In this document: one piece after another, positions 6,420 through 12,164 of the stretch | How the letters are laid out: each line of letters opens with the position of its first letter | Position numbering within the stretch: the stretch's first letter is position 1 | NCBI GenBank assembly: GCA_020438665.1 | Contig: JAGQUE010000357.1 | Coordinates: 1-12,922, forward strand | Length of the DNA: 12,922 nt | Source of the DNA: Nocardioidaceae bacterium | GTDB lineage: Bacteria; Actinomycetota; Actinomycetes; Propionibacteriales; Nocardioidaceae | Direction of reading: 5' to 3' | Translations under genes and position numbers: made by a program | Notes under the pieces: model-generated | Database searches by the model: none | The model's input: the letters and a program-made list of their open reading frames with translations, nothing else | Told to the model about the DNA's origin: nothing

Positions 6420-7073
6420 GTGGTTACGTCCGGCGCGGCGCGGCGGCTGTTGCGTCAGTCATCCTTCCGGAATCGCTACCGTGCTTTCGTGGAGAAGGAT
6501 GAGTCCCTTGAGGAAGGGGCGCCGAACTATCCGTCGCTAGAAGTTATCCGCGCCGAGCTCGACCTACGGCTTGCCGAGCAAGACCGTCGTGGAAACGCCT
6601 TCGACAGTCGAGCCGGCATCGTGATCGGTTCAGCGGGGGCGCTCATCGGGCTTACCGCGCCGCCCACCAACTGGGCCAACCTCATAGGGATGTTGGTGGC
6701 GGTAGCGGCCGCGTTCGCGGCAGCCTGGGCTATCTGGCCGCGAGTCGCGAACGCCATCGACCCACGGACAGTTCGGAACAAGTACCTGACAACTGACCCA
6801 GAGGAAACTCAACGCACGCTCCTCGATACCCGCATCGTCATCTTCGAGAAGGACCAGGCCCGACTCGAAGACAAGGGGAGGCGCCTCAAGTGGTCGGCCT
6901 TGATCCTGGGCGGTGCGATCCTGGCAGTCGGAGTCGGGTCTATCGTGGACTTCCTCAGCAATGACGATGCGGGAGGAAACACCTATGAGCCGGCAGGGTT
7001 CAACCACCACTGGCACGACGCCCCCTCCGGTCCCGCCCATGGCTCCGGACCCGAGCATCATCGCCAACGCTGA
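6420..7073 (+). CDS. Three-TM membrane protein of plus-strand cassette, 217 aa
   Basis: The frame opens at GTG 6420 (MVTSGAARRL). A GTG at 6489 (V-E-K-D-E-S-L-E-E) is an alternative start; neither has a strong ribosome binding site. Residues 36-63 form an amphipathic helix (L-E-V-I-R-A-E-L-D-L-R-L-A-E-Q-D-R-R-G-N-A-F-D). TM1 is about 64-80, TM2 86-107 and TM3 157-178, with a charged cytoplasmic loop containing Y-L-T-T-D-P-E-E-T and L-L-D-T-R-I. This layout, helix then close TM pair then loop then TM, resembles a common actinobacterial membrane family and, in outline only, the TM effectors of cyclic-nucleotide defence systems. No nucleotide cyclase is nearby. Its 3' end overlaps the next gene by 89 bp. 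It is probably cargo. Confidence 0.7.
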   Translation: MVTSGAARRLLRQSSFRNRYRAFVEKDESLEEGAPNYPSLEVIRAELDLRLAEQDRRGNAFDSRAGIVIGSAGALIGLTAPPTNWANLIGMLVAVAAAFAAAWAIWPRVANAIDPRTVRNKYLTTDPEETQRTLLDTRIVIFEKDQARLEDKGRRLKWSALILGGAILAVGVGSIVDFLSNDDAGGNTYEPAGFNHHWHDAPSGPAHGSGPEHHRQR

Positions 7074-7149
7074 GGGCATCGACCACGATCTGAAGGAAGC
7101 CCGCGAGGCTGCCCAACAAGAACTTGCGAAAGGGGAGCACTCGCAATGA
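6985..7149 (+). CDS. Pro-rich small protein with MAPDP motif, 54 aa
   Basis: I choose ATG 6985 (MSRQGSTTTG) because GGGAGGA lies eight bases upstream. The product has a Thr/Pro-rich start, the motif P-P-P-V-P-P-M-A-P-D-P-S-I-I near residues 13-26, and a short charged helix (D-L-K-E-A-R-E-A-A-Q-Q-E-L-A-K). No signal peptide or TM segment is present. The gene overlaps the end of the membrane-protein gene in another frame and its stop overlaps the start of the next gene (ATGA). The matching MAPDP motif in that next gene points to a duplicated pair. Function unknown. Confidence 0.72.
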   Translation: MSRQGSTTTGTTPPPVPPMAPDPSIIANAEGIDHDLKEAREAAQQELAKGEHSQ

Positions 7150-7322
7150 CTGACGAGACTCCGACGGAACCACCTCCCGAGCCGCCCAAGGTTCCCGAGA
7201 TGGCGCCAGATCCGACAATCCTGGTCTCCGAGTTGCGGGCGAGCGGTGACCTTGACGACGACCCCGATGCGGTCAACTTCTCGCAGATCAAGAGGGCTAG
7301 GGACCTCAAGAAGGGCAAGTAG
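7146..7322 (+). CDS. Pro-rich small protein with MAPDP motif, 58 aa
   Basis: ATG at 7146, with AGGGGAG nine bases upstream and an ATGA overlap with the preceding stop; TAG at 7320-7322. The product starts MTDETPTEPPPEPP, then K-V-P-E-M-A-P-D-P-T-I-L, an acidic stretch (D-L-D-D-D-P-D-A-V), and a basic tail (Q-I-K-R-A-R-D-L-K-K-G-K). It shares the pattern P-P-x-V-P-x-M-A-P-D-P-x-I-x3-E with the 54-aa protein before it. The last 17 bp overlap the convergent resolvase gene. The opposite charge of its middle and tail suggests a binding partner. Function unknown. Confidence 0.7.
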   Translation: MTDETPTEPPPEPPKVPEMAPDPTILVSELRASGDLDDDPDAVNFSQIKRARDLKKGK

Positions 7323-7980
7323 CGGCTAGGGTCCGCACCTCGACGCGACGGATCGCAGCAAGAACGTGGCTGTGGTGCCACGACTTCGACCGTGCGGTCG
7401 GGCGGGCGACACCCTCGTCCTCCATCAGCTGAGCGATTGCCGACGCGGAGAGCCCGCCACAGTGAAGGCCATAGATGCGCTCCTCCACGTCGGTGGGGAT
7501 CGCGGACGGACGGCCCATGTGCTTGCCGGTCGTCGCCCGAATGGTCGCCATGCCCTCGCGAGTGCGGCTGGCGATGATGCGGCGCTCCCACTGCGCAACG
7601 GCGGCGCGGATGTCCGCGACAAGCCGCCCACTGTCGGTGGAAGTGTCCACGCCAAGATCGAGGCACACGACCGACCACGCCTCGCGGTCGGCCCGGTCGA
7701 GGATGTCCGCGAAGTCGCGGGTGGAGCGGGCCAGCCGGTCGAGCGCGGCAACAGCGAGGGCGTCGCCCTGCCCGTGGTCGAGGTCGTCCATCGCAGCTGC
7801 CAGCACCGGCCTACCGTGGAGGCTCTTGGCGCTGGCAGCGTCTTCCTCACGGATCGTCAGGTCCCACCCGAAGACCTCGGCGGCGTCGCGCAGGCGACGG
7901 GCCTGAGTCTCCGGAGACATGGCCTGCTTGTCGGTCGAGCGGCGCACGTATCCCAGCACTCGCAGAGGCTCGTTGCTCAT
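7306..7980 (-). CDS. Small serine recombinase (resolvase/invertase family), 224 aa
   Basis: ATG at 7980 with GGGAGA seven bases upstream. The catalytic domain is clear: L-G-Y-V-R-R-S15-T with the nucleophilic serine at 15, A-L-D-R-L-A-R-S-T-R-D at 79-89, and the E-helix region ending W-E-R-R-I-I-A-S-R-T-R-E-G (131-143). A G-K-H-M-G-R-P-S linker leads to a C-terminal helix-turn-helix domain (A-S-A-I-A-Q-L-M-E-D-E-G-V). Length fits small resolvases and invertases, not large integrases. It could resolve multimers of the replicating element, invert a segment, or act as its own repressor. A 38-bp near-palindrome 12 bp upstream of its start is a likely binding site. The large serine integrase at 10686-12164 is the better candidate for chromosomal integration. 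Confidence 0.88.
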   Translation of the reverse strand: MSNEPLRVLGYVRRSTDKQAMSPETQARRLRDAAEVFGWDLTIREEDAASAKSLHGRPVLAAAMDDLDHGQGDALAVAALDRLARSTRDFADILDRADREAWSVVCLDLGVDTSTDSGRLVADIRAAVAQWERRIIASRTREGMATIRATTGKHMGRPSAIPTDVEERIYGLHCGGLSASAIAQLMEDEGVARPTARSKSWHHSHVLAAIRRVEVRTLAATCPS

Positions 7981-7991
7981 CGTTGTCTCCC

Positions 7992-8029
7992 AGGTTTCGC
8001 GGGTAAGGGTCCCGTTGCCCGCGAAACCT
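7992..8029. promoter_or_regulatory. 38-bp near-palindrome upstream of the resolvase gene
   Basis: Perfect 12-bp arms, AGGTTTCGCGGG (7992-8003) and CCCGCGAAACCT (8018-8029), flank a 14-nt centre that is itself partly symmetrical; 16 of 19 possible pairs match. It begins 12 bp before the resolvase ATG, overlaps its ribosome-binding leader, and its right arm overlaps a putative -10. Size and symmetry suit a dimer recombination site or an autoregulatory operator for the adjacent recombinase. Confidence 0.6.
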
Positions 8030-8034
8030 ACCTC
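8025..8034 (-). promoter_or_regulatory. Putative resolvase promoter, GAGGTANNNT type
   Basis: On the minus strand GAGG (8034-8031) is followed by TAGGTT (8030-8025), the same GAGGTANNNT arrangement seen before the capsid and replication operons, with CCGAA about 18 bases upstream. The -10 overlaps the end of the 38-bp palindrome, as expected for autorepression. Confidence 0.45.
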
Positions 8035-8264
8035 GAATACATGTTCGGAAACTAGCCAAGCGCGGCTGCCGACTTTCGACGATCCGGAGGATCGCGCGAT
8101 CGCGCGTGTGAGGTGCCTCAGCCCACACAGCAGGGCCGTTCCACACCCCTCTCCGGGCTTCGACGGCGATCTCCAGGCCTAGTGCCACCGCGCCGGGGTA
8201 TGTCACGCGTCGAGCCGGGAGAGGTCCTCGAACCCAGCTTCTCCAGTTTCTGAGAAACGACCGA

Positions 8265-8413
8265 ACCGGGGTGATTCCTACTCTCACCCCACCAGTACGA
8301 CCGAGGCCCACCGACCCGCTACCGGGGTGCGGGGTCCATAGAACCCCGTCACCCCGGTTAGACGGTGACCGGGGTGACCGGGGTGCACCTCACTTCACCC
8401 CGGTCACCCCGGT
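8265..8413. repeat. Iteron-like ACCGGGGTG array
   Basis: Seven exact copies of the 9-mer ACCGGGGTG occur in 149 bp. Forward copies are at 8265-8273, 8321-8329, 8368-8376 and 8377-8385; reverse copies at 8350-8358, 8396-8404 and 8405-8413. The last four are two head-to-tail pairs facing each other, giving an 18-bp perfect inverted repeat (8368-8385 with 8396-8413) with a 10-nt loop. The array stops two bases before the RepA-like stop codon. It may be replication iterons, the operon terminator, or both. Confidence 0.6.
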
Positions 8414-8415
8414 GG

Positions 8416-9759
8416 CTAGTTCTCGACGTTCTCGCAGAAACTCGTCGCGTCGTCGGCGAGATAGTGGGTGTGTTTCTGCCCGATCTTCCTCATTTCAACG
8501 ACGCCGTTCGCGACGAGCGACCTCAACACCCGCCGCTTCTCTGCATCGTCGCCGTTCACGGCGTCCCGAATCTCGTTGGTTCCGCAGCCGGGACTGCCCG
8601 CGATGTAGAGCACGATGTCGTCCTCGATCCGGCTCGCAGTCGCCTGCCGCCGACTCCCGCCGTCAATCGACAGGTGCCGAGTGCTCGGCTCGAAGTGAAG
8701 CCGGACCTCGCCCTGGTCCACGTCGCGCCCGAAGGCGTAGAAGTAGCGCGGGCTCTCCGGGTCGCCGGGGTCTTCCTTGACAAGCTTCCACTTCGCGTCG
8801 GGCCAGTCCTCCAGGCGGGAGTCACCCCGGCTGCGCTCGTTGGAGTGGCCCATGTGGTGCACCACCAACAACTCCCCGATGCCGCAGGCCGCGACGAGTT
8901 CATCCAACGCCACCAGGAACCGACCCGCGTCCTTGTCCTCGGACAGTCCGAGTGAGTCCAACGCCGGGCGCAGGCAGTCGAAGATGAGCACGTCTGCCGG
9001 GCCGATGCGCTCGACCCATTCCTGCCGGACCTCGGGGTCGAGGATGTTGAACGACGACAGCCGACCCTTGAGGGAGAACACCGTGGCGGCGTCAGTCTTG
9101 CGGATGCCCTGATCCCGAAGCCACCGCCGGGTCTGACTGCGACTCATCTCGTCGTCCACGAGCACGACGCGATCCACGGGGGACACCGGGAACCGAGCGA
9201 GAAAGTCGTCCCCGTCAGCCAGCGACCGGATCAGGTTCCCGGTGAGCGTGGTCTTGCCAGACTTGTTCTGCGCGGCCAGCACGACACGCCCCTCAGTCGG
9301 CCACAGGCCCTGGACCCGATAGAGGACGTCCTCCTCGGGCTCGTTCAACAGCGCCGTGAGGCTCACCGGCTCGGGCGGCTCCGCGGTAGTGAGGGACTCG
9401 CGTCGATGCTGGCGGTCGGCCTCGTCACGCACCCGGAGTCGATAGACGGCCTCGGCCACGTCAAGAGCGTGCCTCGCCTTGCCGAACCGGGCCAGCGCGG
9501 CAACGCGAGGCCGAGCGGCGGTCACCCGCTCCAGGATCCCTTGCACGTCCTCATCGGGACGGACGAGCGCCCATCGAACCAGGTCCTCAGCTGAGAGTCC
9601 CCCGCGCTGCTCCAGCAAGTCGTCGACAAGTGCGCGCGTGCTCTCCGATTCCTCGCGTGCCGCCTGGTCAGCGTCCACCCTGGCGAAGTAGGCCAACTCC
9701 TCCGGGGTGTACGGATCGTCGTCCGGGTCATACGGGGTGAAGTCGTCAGCTGCGCTCAT
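8416..9759 (-). CDS. RepA-like RecA-fold replication ATPase/helicase, 447 aa
   Basis: ATG at 9759 with AAGGAG seven bases upstream; the start lies inside the end of the 45-aa basic gene, so the two are coupled. The N-terminal 135 residues are acidic and helical. The ATPase core has Walker A A-A-Q-N-K-S-G-K-T-T (162-171), a V-V-L-V-D-D-E strand (198-204), Walker B-like D-V-L-I-F-D (256-261) and H-H-M-G-H-S followed by R-G-D-S-R (301-315). These are the marks of AAA_25/RepA-type hexameric helicases found on plasmids, ICEs and satellites. The C-terminus (377-435) looks like a winged helix (T-N-E-I-R-D-A-V, then V-L-R-S-L-V-A-N-G-V-V). No primase domain is visible. It probably unwinds the origin at 8265-8413. 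Confidence 0.82.
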   Translation of the reverse strand: MSAADDFTPYDPDDDPYTPEELAYFARVDADQAAREESESTRALVDDLLEQRGGLSAEDLVRWALVRPDEDVQGILERVTAARPRVAALARFGKARHALDVAEAVYRLRVRDEADRQHRRESLTTAEPPEPVSLTALLNEPEEDVLYRVQGLWPTEGRVVLAAQNKSGKTTLTGNLIRSLADGDDFLARFPVSPVDRVVLVDDEMSRSQTRRWLRDQGIRKTDAATVFSLKGRLSSFNILDPEVRQEWVERIGPADVLIFDCLRPALDSLGLSEDKDAGRFLVALDELVAACGIGELLVVHHMGHSNERSRGDSRLEDWPDAKWKLVKEDPGDPESPRYFYAFGRDVDQGEVRLHFEPSTRHLSIDGGSRRQATASRIEDDIVLYIAGSPGCGTNEIRDAVNGDDAEKRRVLRSLVANGVVEMRKIGQKHTHYLADDATSFCENVEN

Positions 9760-9883
9760 CGCGGGACTCCTTCGCGTGGGACGGTGCGAGCGGTGCGTAC
9801 TTGTCGACGTGAGGGCGGCGACGCTGGTCCTGCTTGGCCTGCTTCTTGGTGAGTCGGGCGAGGTTCTGCTTCTTGTTGCTCAC
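9746..9883 (-). CDS. Very basic small protein of the replication operon, 45 aa
   Basis: I place the start at GTG 9883 (VSNKKQNLAR), whose GTGA overlaps the stop of the 44-aa gene; the stop at 9746 lies 14 bp inside the RepA-like gene. The first half is strongly basic (N-K-K-Q, then L-T-K-K-Q-A-K-Q-D-Q-R-R-R), likely one helix, and the end is charged (H-A-K-E-S-R-D-E-R-S). No fold is recognised. Position and charge suggest a DNA-binding or loader accessory to the ATPase. Tight overlaps on both sides make it a credible gene despite its size. Confidence 0.62.
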   Translation of the reverse strand: MSNKKQNLARLTKKQAKQDQRRRPHVDKYAPLAPSHAKESRDERS

Positions 9884-10014
9884 TCCGAATCGCCCCCAGT
9901 CACAACCGAGAACGGTGCAGGCGGAGCGGGCTGCTGTGCGGCGATCCATCCGGTGATCAGCGCAGTCGTGAGGAGGCCGGACACAACGCCGGCAAGGACC
10001 TGCCTGCCGATCAT
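9880..10014 (-). CDS. Single-TM small protein of the replication operon, 44 aa
   Basis: ATG at 10014 overlaps the stop of the 100-aa gene by one base (TGATG); TGA is at 9882-9880. The product MIGRQVLAGVVSGLL continues T-T-A-L-I-T-G-W-I-A-A, forming one hydrophobic segment at residues 6-25, then a short Pro-rich tail (P-A-P-P-A-P) ending G-G-D-S-E. It is probably a membrane-anchored microprotein; a signal-peptide-like reading is less likely because the mature part would be only about 18 residues. It is coupled to genes on both sides in an operon otherwise devoted to replication, which is unusual. Function unknown. Confidence 0.6.
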   Translation of the reverse strand: MIGRQVLAGVVSGLLTTALITGWIAAQQPAPPAPFSVVTGGDSE

Positions 10015-10316
10015 CACCGATCACTCCAGTCGGCCTGGGCCTCGTCGACGGCCTGGCGGACGATCTTCTCGATGAGGGTCGCGGCGTCGTACTTGACACC
10101 ACACACGCTCAGGAGGAGACCGGTCAGGTGTGCGGCCTGCACACCGTCGAAGCGGACGCCCTGGCGGAGGGTGCCGCGGAGTTCGCGGTCGACGCGTGCG
10201 GTGGCGAGGGAGCGCCGGGCCTCGGCCTCTTCCTTGGGGTCGGGAGTCCGACCGTAGGAACTCAGCCCGCCCAGGCGGGCGGATGCAGCGCGGACGCTGC
10301 TGTAGTTGTCAGACAT
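10014..10316 (-). CDS. First gene of the replication operon, 100 aa, unknown
   Basis: I choose ATG 10316 (MSDNYSSVRAASARLGG) because the upstream part of this frame is Arg/Pro-rich noise and overlaps dyad-rich leader DNA. The protein is charged and helical. Residues 25-50 are highly basic/acidic (D-P-K-E-E-A-E-A-R-R-S-L, then R-V-D-R-E-L-R). The second half (G-V-Q-A-A-H-L-T-G-L-L-L-S-V, then A-A-T-L-I-E-K-I-V-R-Q-A-V-D-E) could be a small helical domain. I recognise no family. It is coupled to the TM microprotein and leads the operon ending in the RepA-like ATPase. A small origin-binding or regulatory protein is plausible. Confidence 0.7.
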   Translation of the reverse strand: MSDNYSSVRAASARLGGLSSYGRTPDPKEEAEARRSLATARVDRELRGTLRQGVRFDGVQAAHLTGLLLSVCGVKYDAATLIEKIVRQAVDEAQADWSDR

Positions 10317-10499
10317 CGGAGGGTGCCTTTCGGCTGGCGGTCCATCTGCCCTTCCGGGGCAGTTGCCGTTCCTCCGATGTGAACGGCGCACCCTCCGACG
10401 AGCCCGCGTCTGGCGGGCGTCGGGCCTCCGCGCTCCGGGCGGTCGTCTCTCAGACCACTCACCGGGCAACAGCGCGGGTCGGCTCTGACCTAGTTCGAT

Positions 10500-10532
10500 G
10501 TTGACGCCAACGTACCTCTACCGAGATTCGGT
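10500..10532 (-). promoter_or_regulatory. Replication-operon promoter and operator module
   Basis: On the minus strand GAGG (10518-10515) is followed by TACGTT (10514-10509), a TANNNT -10. A near-palindrome, GTTGACGCCAAC (10500-10511), overlaps the -10 and the start region, and ACCGAGATTCGGT (10520-10532) occupies the -35 region. Order and spacing match 6376-6412 at the capsid promoter. The start codon is about 185 bp downstream, so the leader is long and structured. Confidence 0.55.
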
Positions 10533-10612
10533 TCGGCGACTACTGGCCGTCTCGCTAACTCTCGACGTCGGTCGGCCCGGCTGTGGTATGCGCAGGCGGG
10601 CCTCGAAAGCGG

Positions 10613-10656
10613 CGATCAGCCGCTGCCCTGGCGAGTACCAGGCGAGCGGCTGATCG
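10613..10656 (-). terminator. Compound hairpin after the integrase gene
   Basis: A perfect 12-bp stem, CGATCAGCCGCT (10613-10624) with AGCGGCTGATCG (10645-10656), encloses a second 5-bp stem (CCTGG 10627-10631 with CCAGG 10638-10642). It begins 30 bp past the integrase stop codon on the minus strand. No U-tract is present. Termination is the simplest reading; it would separate integrase transcripts from the replication operon. Confidence 0.55.
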
Positions 10657-10685
10657 GGCGGGAGAACCGGCTTCGAGCGTGCCTC

Positions 10686-12164
10686 TCAGGCCCTCTCGTC
10701 AAGCGGGCCGAGGTCGTTGGGGTGCCGCCAGTCAAACCGGAGCCGCGCCAGGGCCTGGGCATCCGTGCGACGACCTGGTCGACCGCGGCTGACCCAGATT
10801 CGCTCGATAGCGTCACCGAGGATCTCGCGGCGCTCCTCATCGGTCGTGGCCTCGGCCCAGTCGTCTCCGAACATCTGGGTCTCGCGAGTCGGCCGGTACT
10901 CCACCACCGGAGCCTCGGCTCGGGCCTCGCGGCGCAACCTCCGCAGAGCCGCCATCTGCTCGCTCAGGGATTCCGCTTCGTCATCGTCGTCGGTGGCCTG
11001 GAGCAAGGACCCCAACTCGGCCAGCCGATGCTCGATCTCCGGGAGCACTGCAGCTCCGCCCTCGTGAACCTCAACGATCGTTGACCATCGGACGCGCTCG
11101 CCTTTCATGCGCAGGAACTCCGCGATCACCAGGTGTTCGAACCTGGTCATCGTCTGGAAACAGCTAGGGCACGAGTAGCCGGGCCGACCCTGCACAGTCC
11201 CCCGGTGCATCCGGACCTCGCAGTCGGCGCACCACACCAGTCCGGACAGCAGCGACGAGGTCCTGGCACGGGTGTGCCGCGGACGGGACTGGGCGGTGTC
11301 TCTGGCATCCAACTTCGCCACCATCGCTCGCCACTCCCCCACCGGCATGACGGCAAGCGACTCGTTGACCTCCGGCAGCCCATTCTCTCCGTGCAGGACG
11401 CCGGTCCCCCTGCTCCGCTTGTCGTTGCCTGGGTTGAACGGCGTCATTCCGGCGAGCACCGGGTGCCGGAGGATGCGCTCGACCGTGGAGTAGACCCACT
11501 CGTTCTTGCCGGTAGGTGTGGGGATGCCCTCAGCGTTGAGCCATTGGACAGTCGAGTAGAGGGTGTGCCCTGCCTGGGTCCGGCGCACCATCTCACGCAA
11601 GGTGTCCACGGTGTCCGGATCGCGCGCCAGCACGTAACCCTTGCCGTCGGGTGCGGGGACGCTCCGAAAGCCGTAGGGCACCTTGCCGCCAACGACCCGT
11701 CCGTTGCGCAGTAGATAGGTGCGGGCAGCCGCGACCCGAGCAGAGATCGCGGCTGCCTCCATCTCGCCGAACACCGCAAGCATGGTGGCGAAGCCGCGTC
11801 CCTCCGGCGTCGTCATGTCGACGGTCTGCTCGACCGCCACGATGCCCGCGCCTCGAGCCTGGAGCGCCTCGTCCGCGTGCAGGAAGTCGAGCACTCGGCG
11901 CGCCAGTCGATCTACCTTCCACACCACCACGGCGTCGAAGGTCTTCGACGACGCGAGGAGGGCCTGCCACCCGGCCCGGTCCTCGGGCTTGTTGTGGGTG
12001 GCGCTGACCCCCTCGTCCGTGAAGGTGGCAACGACGTCCCAGCCACGCGCAGCGGCGTACTGCCGCGCTGCCTCGATCTGACGCTCAACCGACACCGACT
12101 CTTCAGTGGTGACGGAGATGCGGGCGTAGATCGCGGCTCGGCGAGCGGCGTTCTTAGGACTCAC
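10686..12164 (-). CDS. int: Large serine integrase, 492 aa
   Basis: It starts GTG at 12164 with a GTGA overlap with the preceding gene. The catalytic domain has A-I-Y-A-R-I-S17 with the nucleophilic serine, S-V-E-R-Q-I near 26, V-W-K-V-D-R-L-A-R at 81-89, and T-T-P-E-G-R-G-F at 118-125. The recombinase domain follows (N-G-R-V-V-G-G-K-V-P-Y-G-F at 154-166; A-E-G-I-P-T-P-T-G-K at 211-220). The zinc-ribbon domain has C312-A-D-C315 and C332-P-S-C335, and residues 375-418 are a coiled-coil region. All domains are present at a usual length, so it should be active. It would recombine attP on the circle with the attB found here in the host ATPase P-loop. It lies beside the right attachment site, as expected. 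Its directionality partner is not identified. Confidence 0.95.
   Translation of the reverse strand: MSPKNAARRAAIYARISVTTEESVSVERQIEAARQYAAARGWDVVATFTDEGVSATHNKPEDRAGWQALLASSKTFDAVVVWKVDRLARRVLDFLHADEALQARGAGIVAVEQTVDMTTPEGRGFATMLAVFGEMEAAAISARVAAARTYLLRNGRVVGGKVPYGFRSVPAPDGKGYVLARDPDTVDTLREMVRRTQAGHTLYSTVQWLNAEGIPTPTGKNEWVYSTVERILRHPVLAGMTPFNPGNDKRSRGTGVLHGENGLPEVNESLAVMPVGEWRAMVAKLDARDTAQSRPRHTRARTSSLLSGLVWCADCEVRMHRGTVQGRPGYSCPSCFQTMTRFEHLVIAEFLRMKGERVRWSTIVEVHEGGAAVLPEIEHRLAELGSLLQATDDDDEAESLSEQMAALRRLRREARAEAPVVEYRPTRETQMFGDDWAEATTDEERREILGDAIERIWVSRGRPGRRTDAQALARLRFDWRHPNDLGPLDERA

Larger units (their letters stand above)
7981..8415. other. Noncoding region, candidate replication origin
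   Basis: This 435-bp gap between the RepA-like gene and the resolvase holds no supported gene. From left to right it contains the resolvase promoter and palindrome (7992-8034), a 14-bp perfect palindrome CGCGCGATCGCGCG (8093-8106), a weaker imperfect hairpin near 8105-8128, a 13-bp palindrome GTTTCTGAGAAAC (8246-8258) and seven ACCGGGGTG repeats (8265-8413). The density of dyads and short repeats beside a replication ATPase gene is typical of plasmid and satellite origins. Confidence 0.55.
10317..10685. other. Regulatory intergenic region between integrase and replication operon
   Basis: This 369-bp span carries no supported gene. It holds the leader of the replication operon with two inverted repeats: TCGGAGGGTGC (10316-10326) with GCACCCTCCGA (10388-10398), and GCCGTT (10365-10370) with AACGGC (10382-10387). 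The promoter/operator module is at 10500-10532, and a strong compound hairpin at 10613-10656 lies just past the integrase stop. Confidence 0.55.

Noticed and set aside
6420..8029. Plus-strand cassette as an invertible segment of the small recombinase
   Set aside because: I found no inverted copy of the 38-bp site on the far side of the cassette (6278-6419), which inversion would need.
7992..8029. Near-palindrome as a tRNA or tRNA fragment
   Set aside because: The central loop is TAAGGGT rather than a T-loop and no other tRNA arms surround it.
7847..8311. Minus-strand open frame of 154 codons across the putative origin
   Set aside because: It runs out of frame into the resolvase gene, crosses palindromes and repeats, and shows no recognisable domain or ribosome binding site.
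8265..8413. Repeat array as a CRISPR
   Set aside because: The units are 9 bp, occur in both orientations, are partly back-to-back with no spacers, and no cas gene is nearby.
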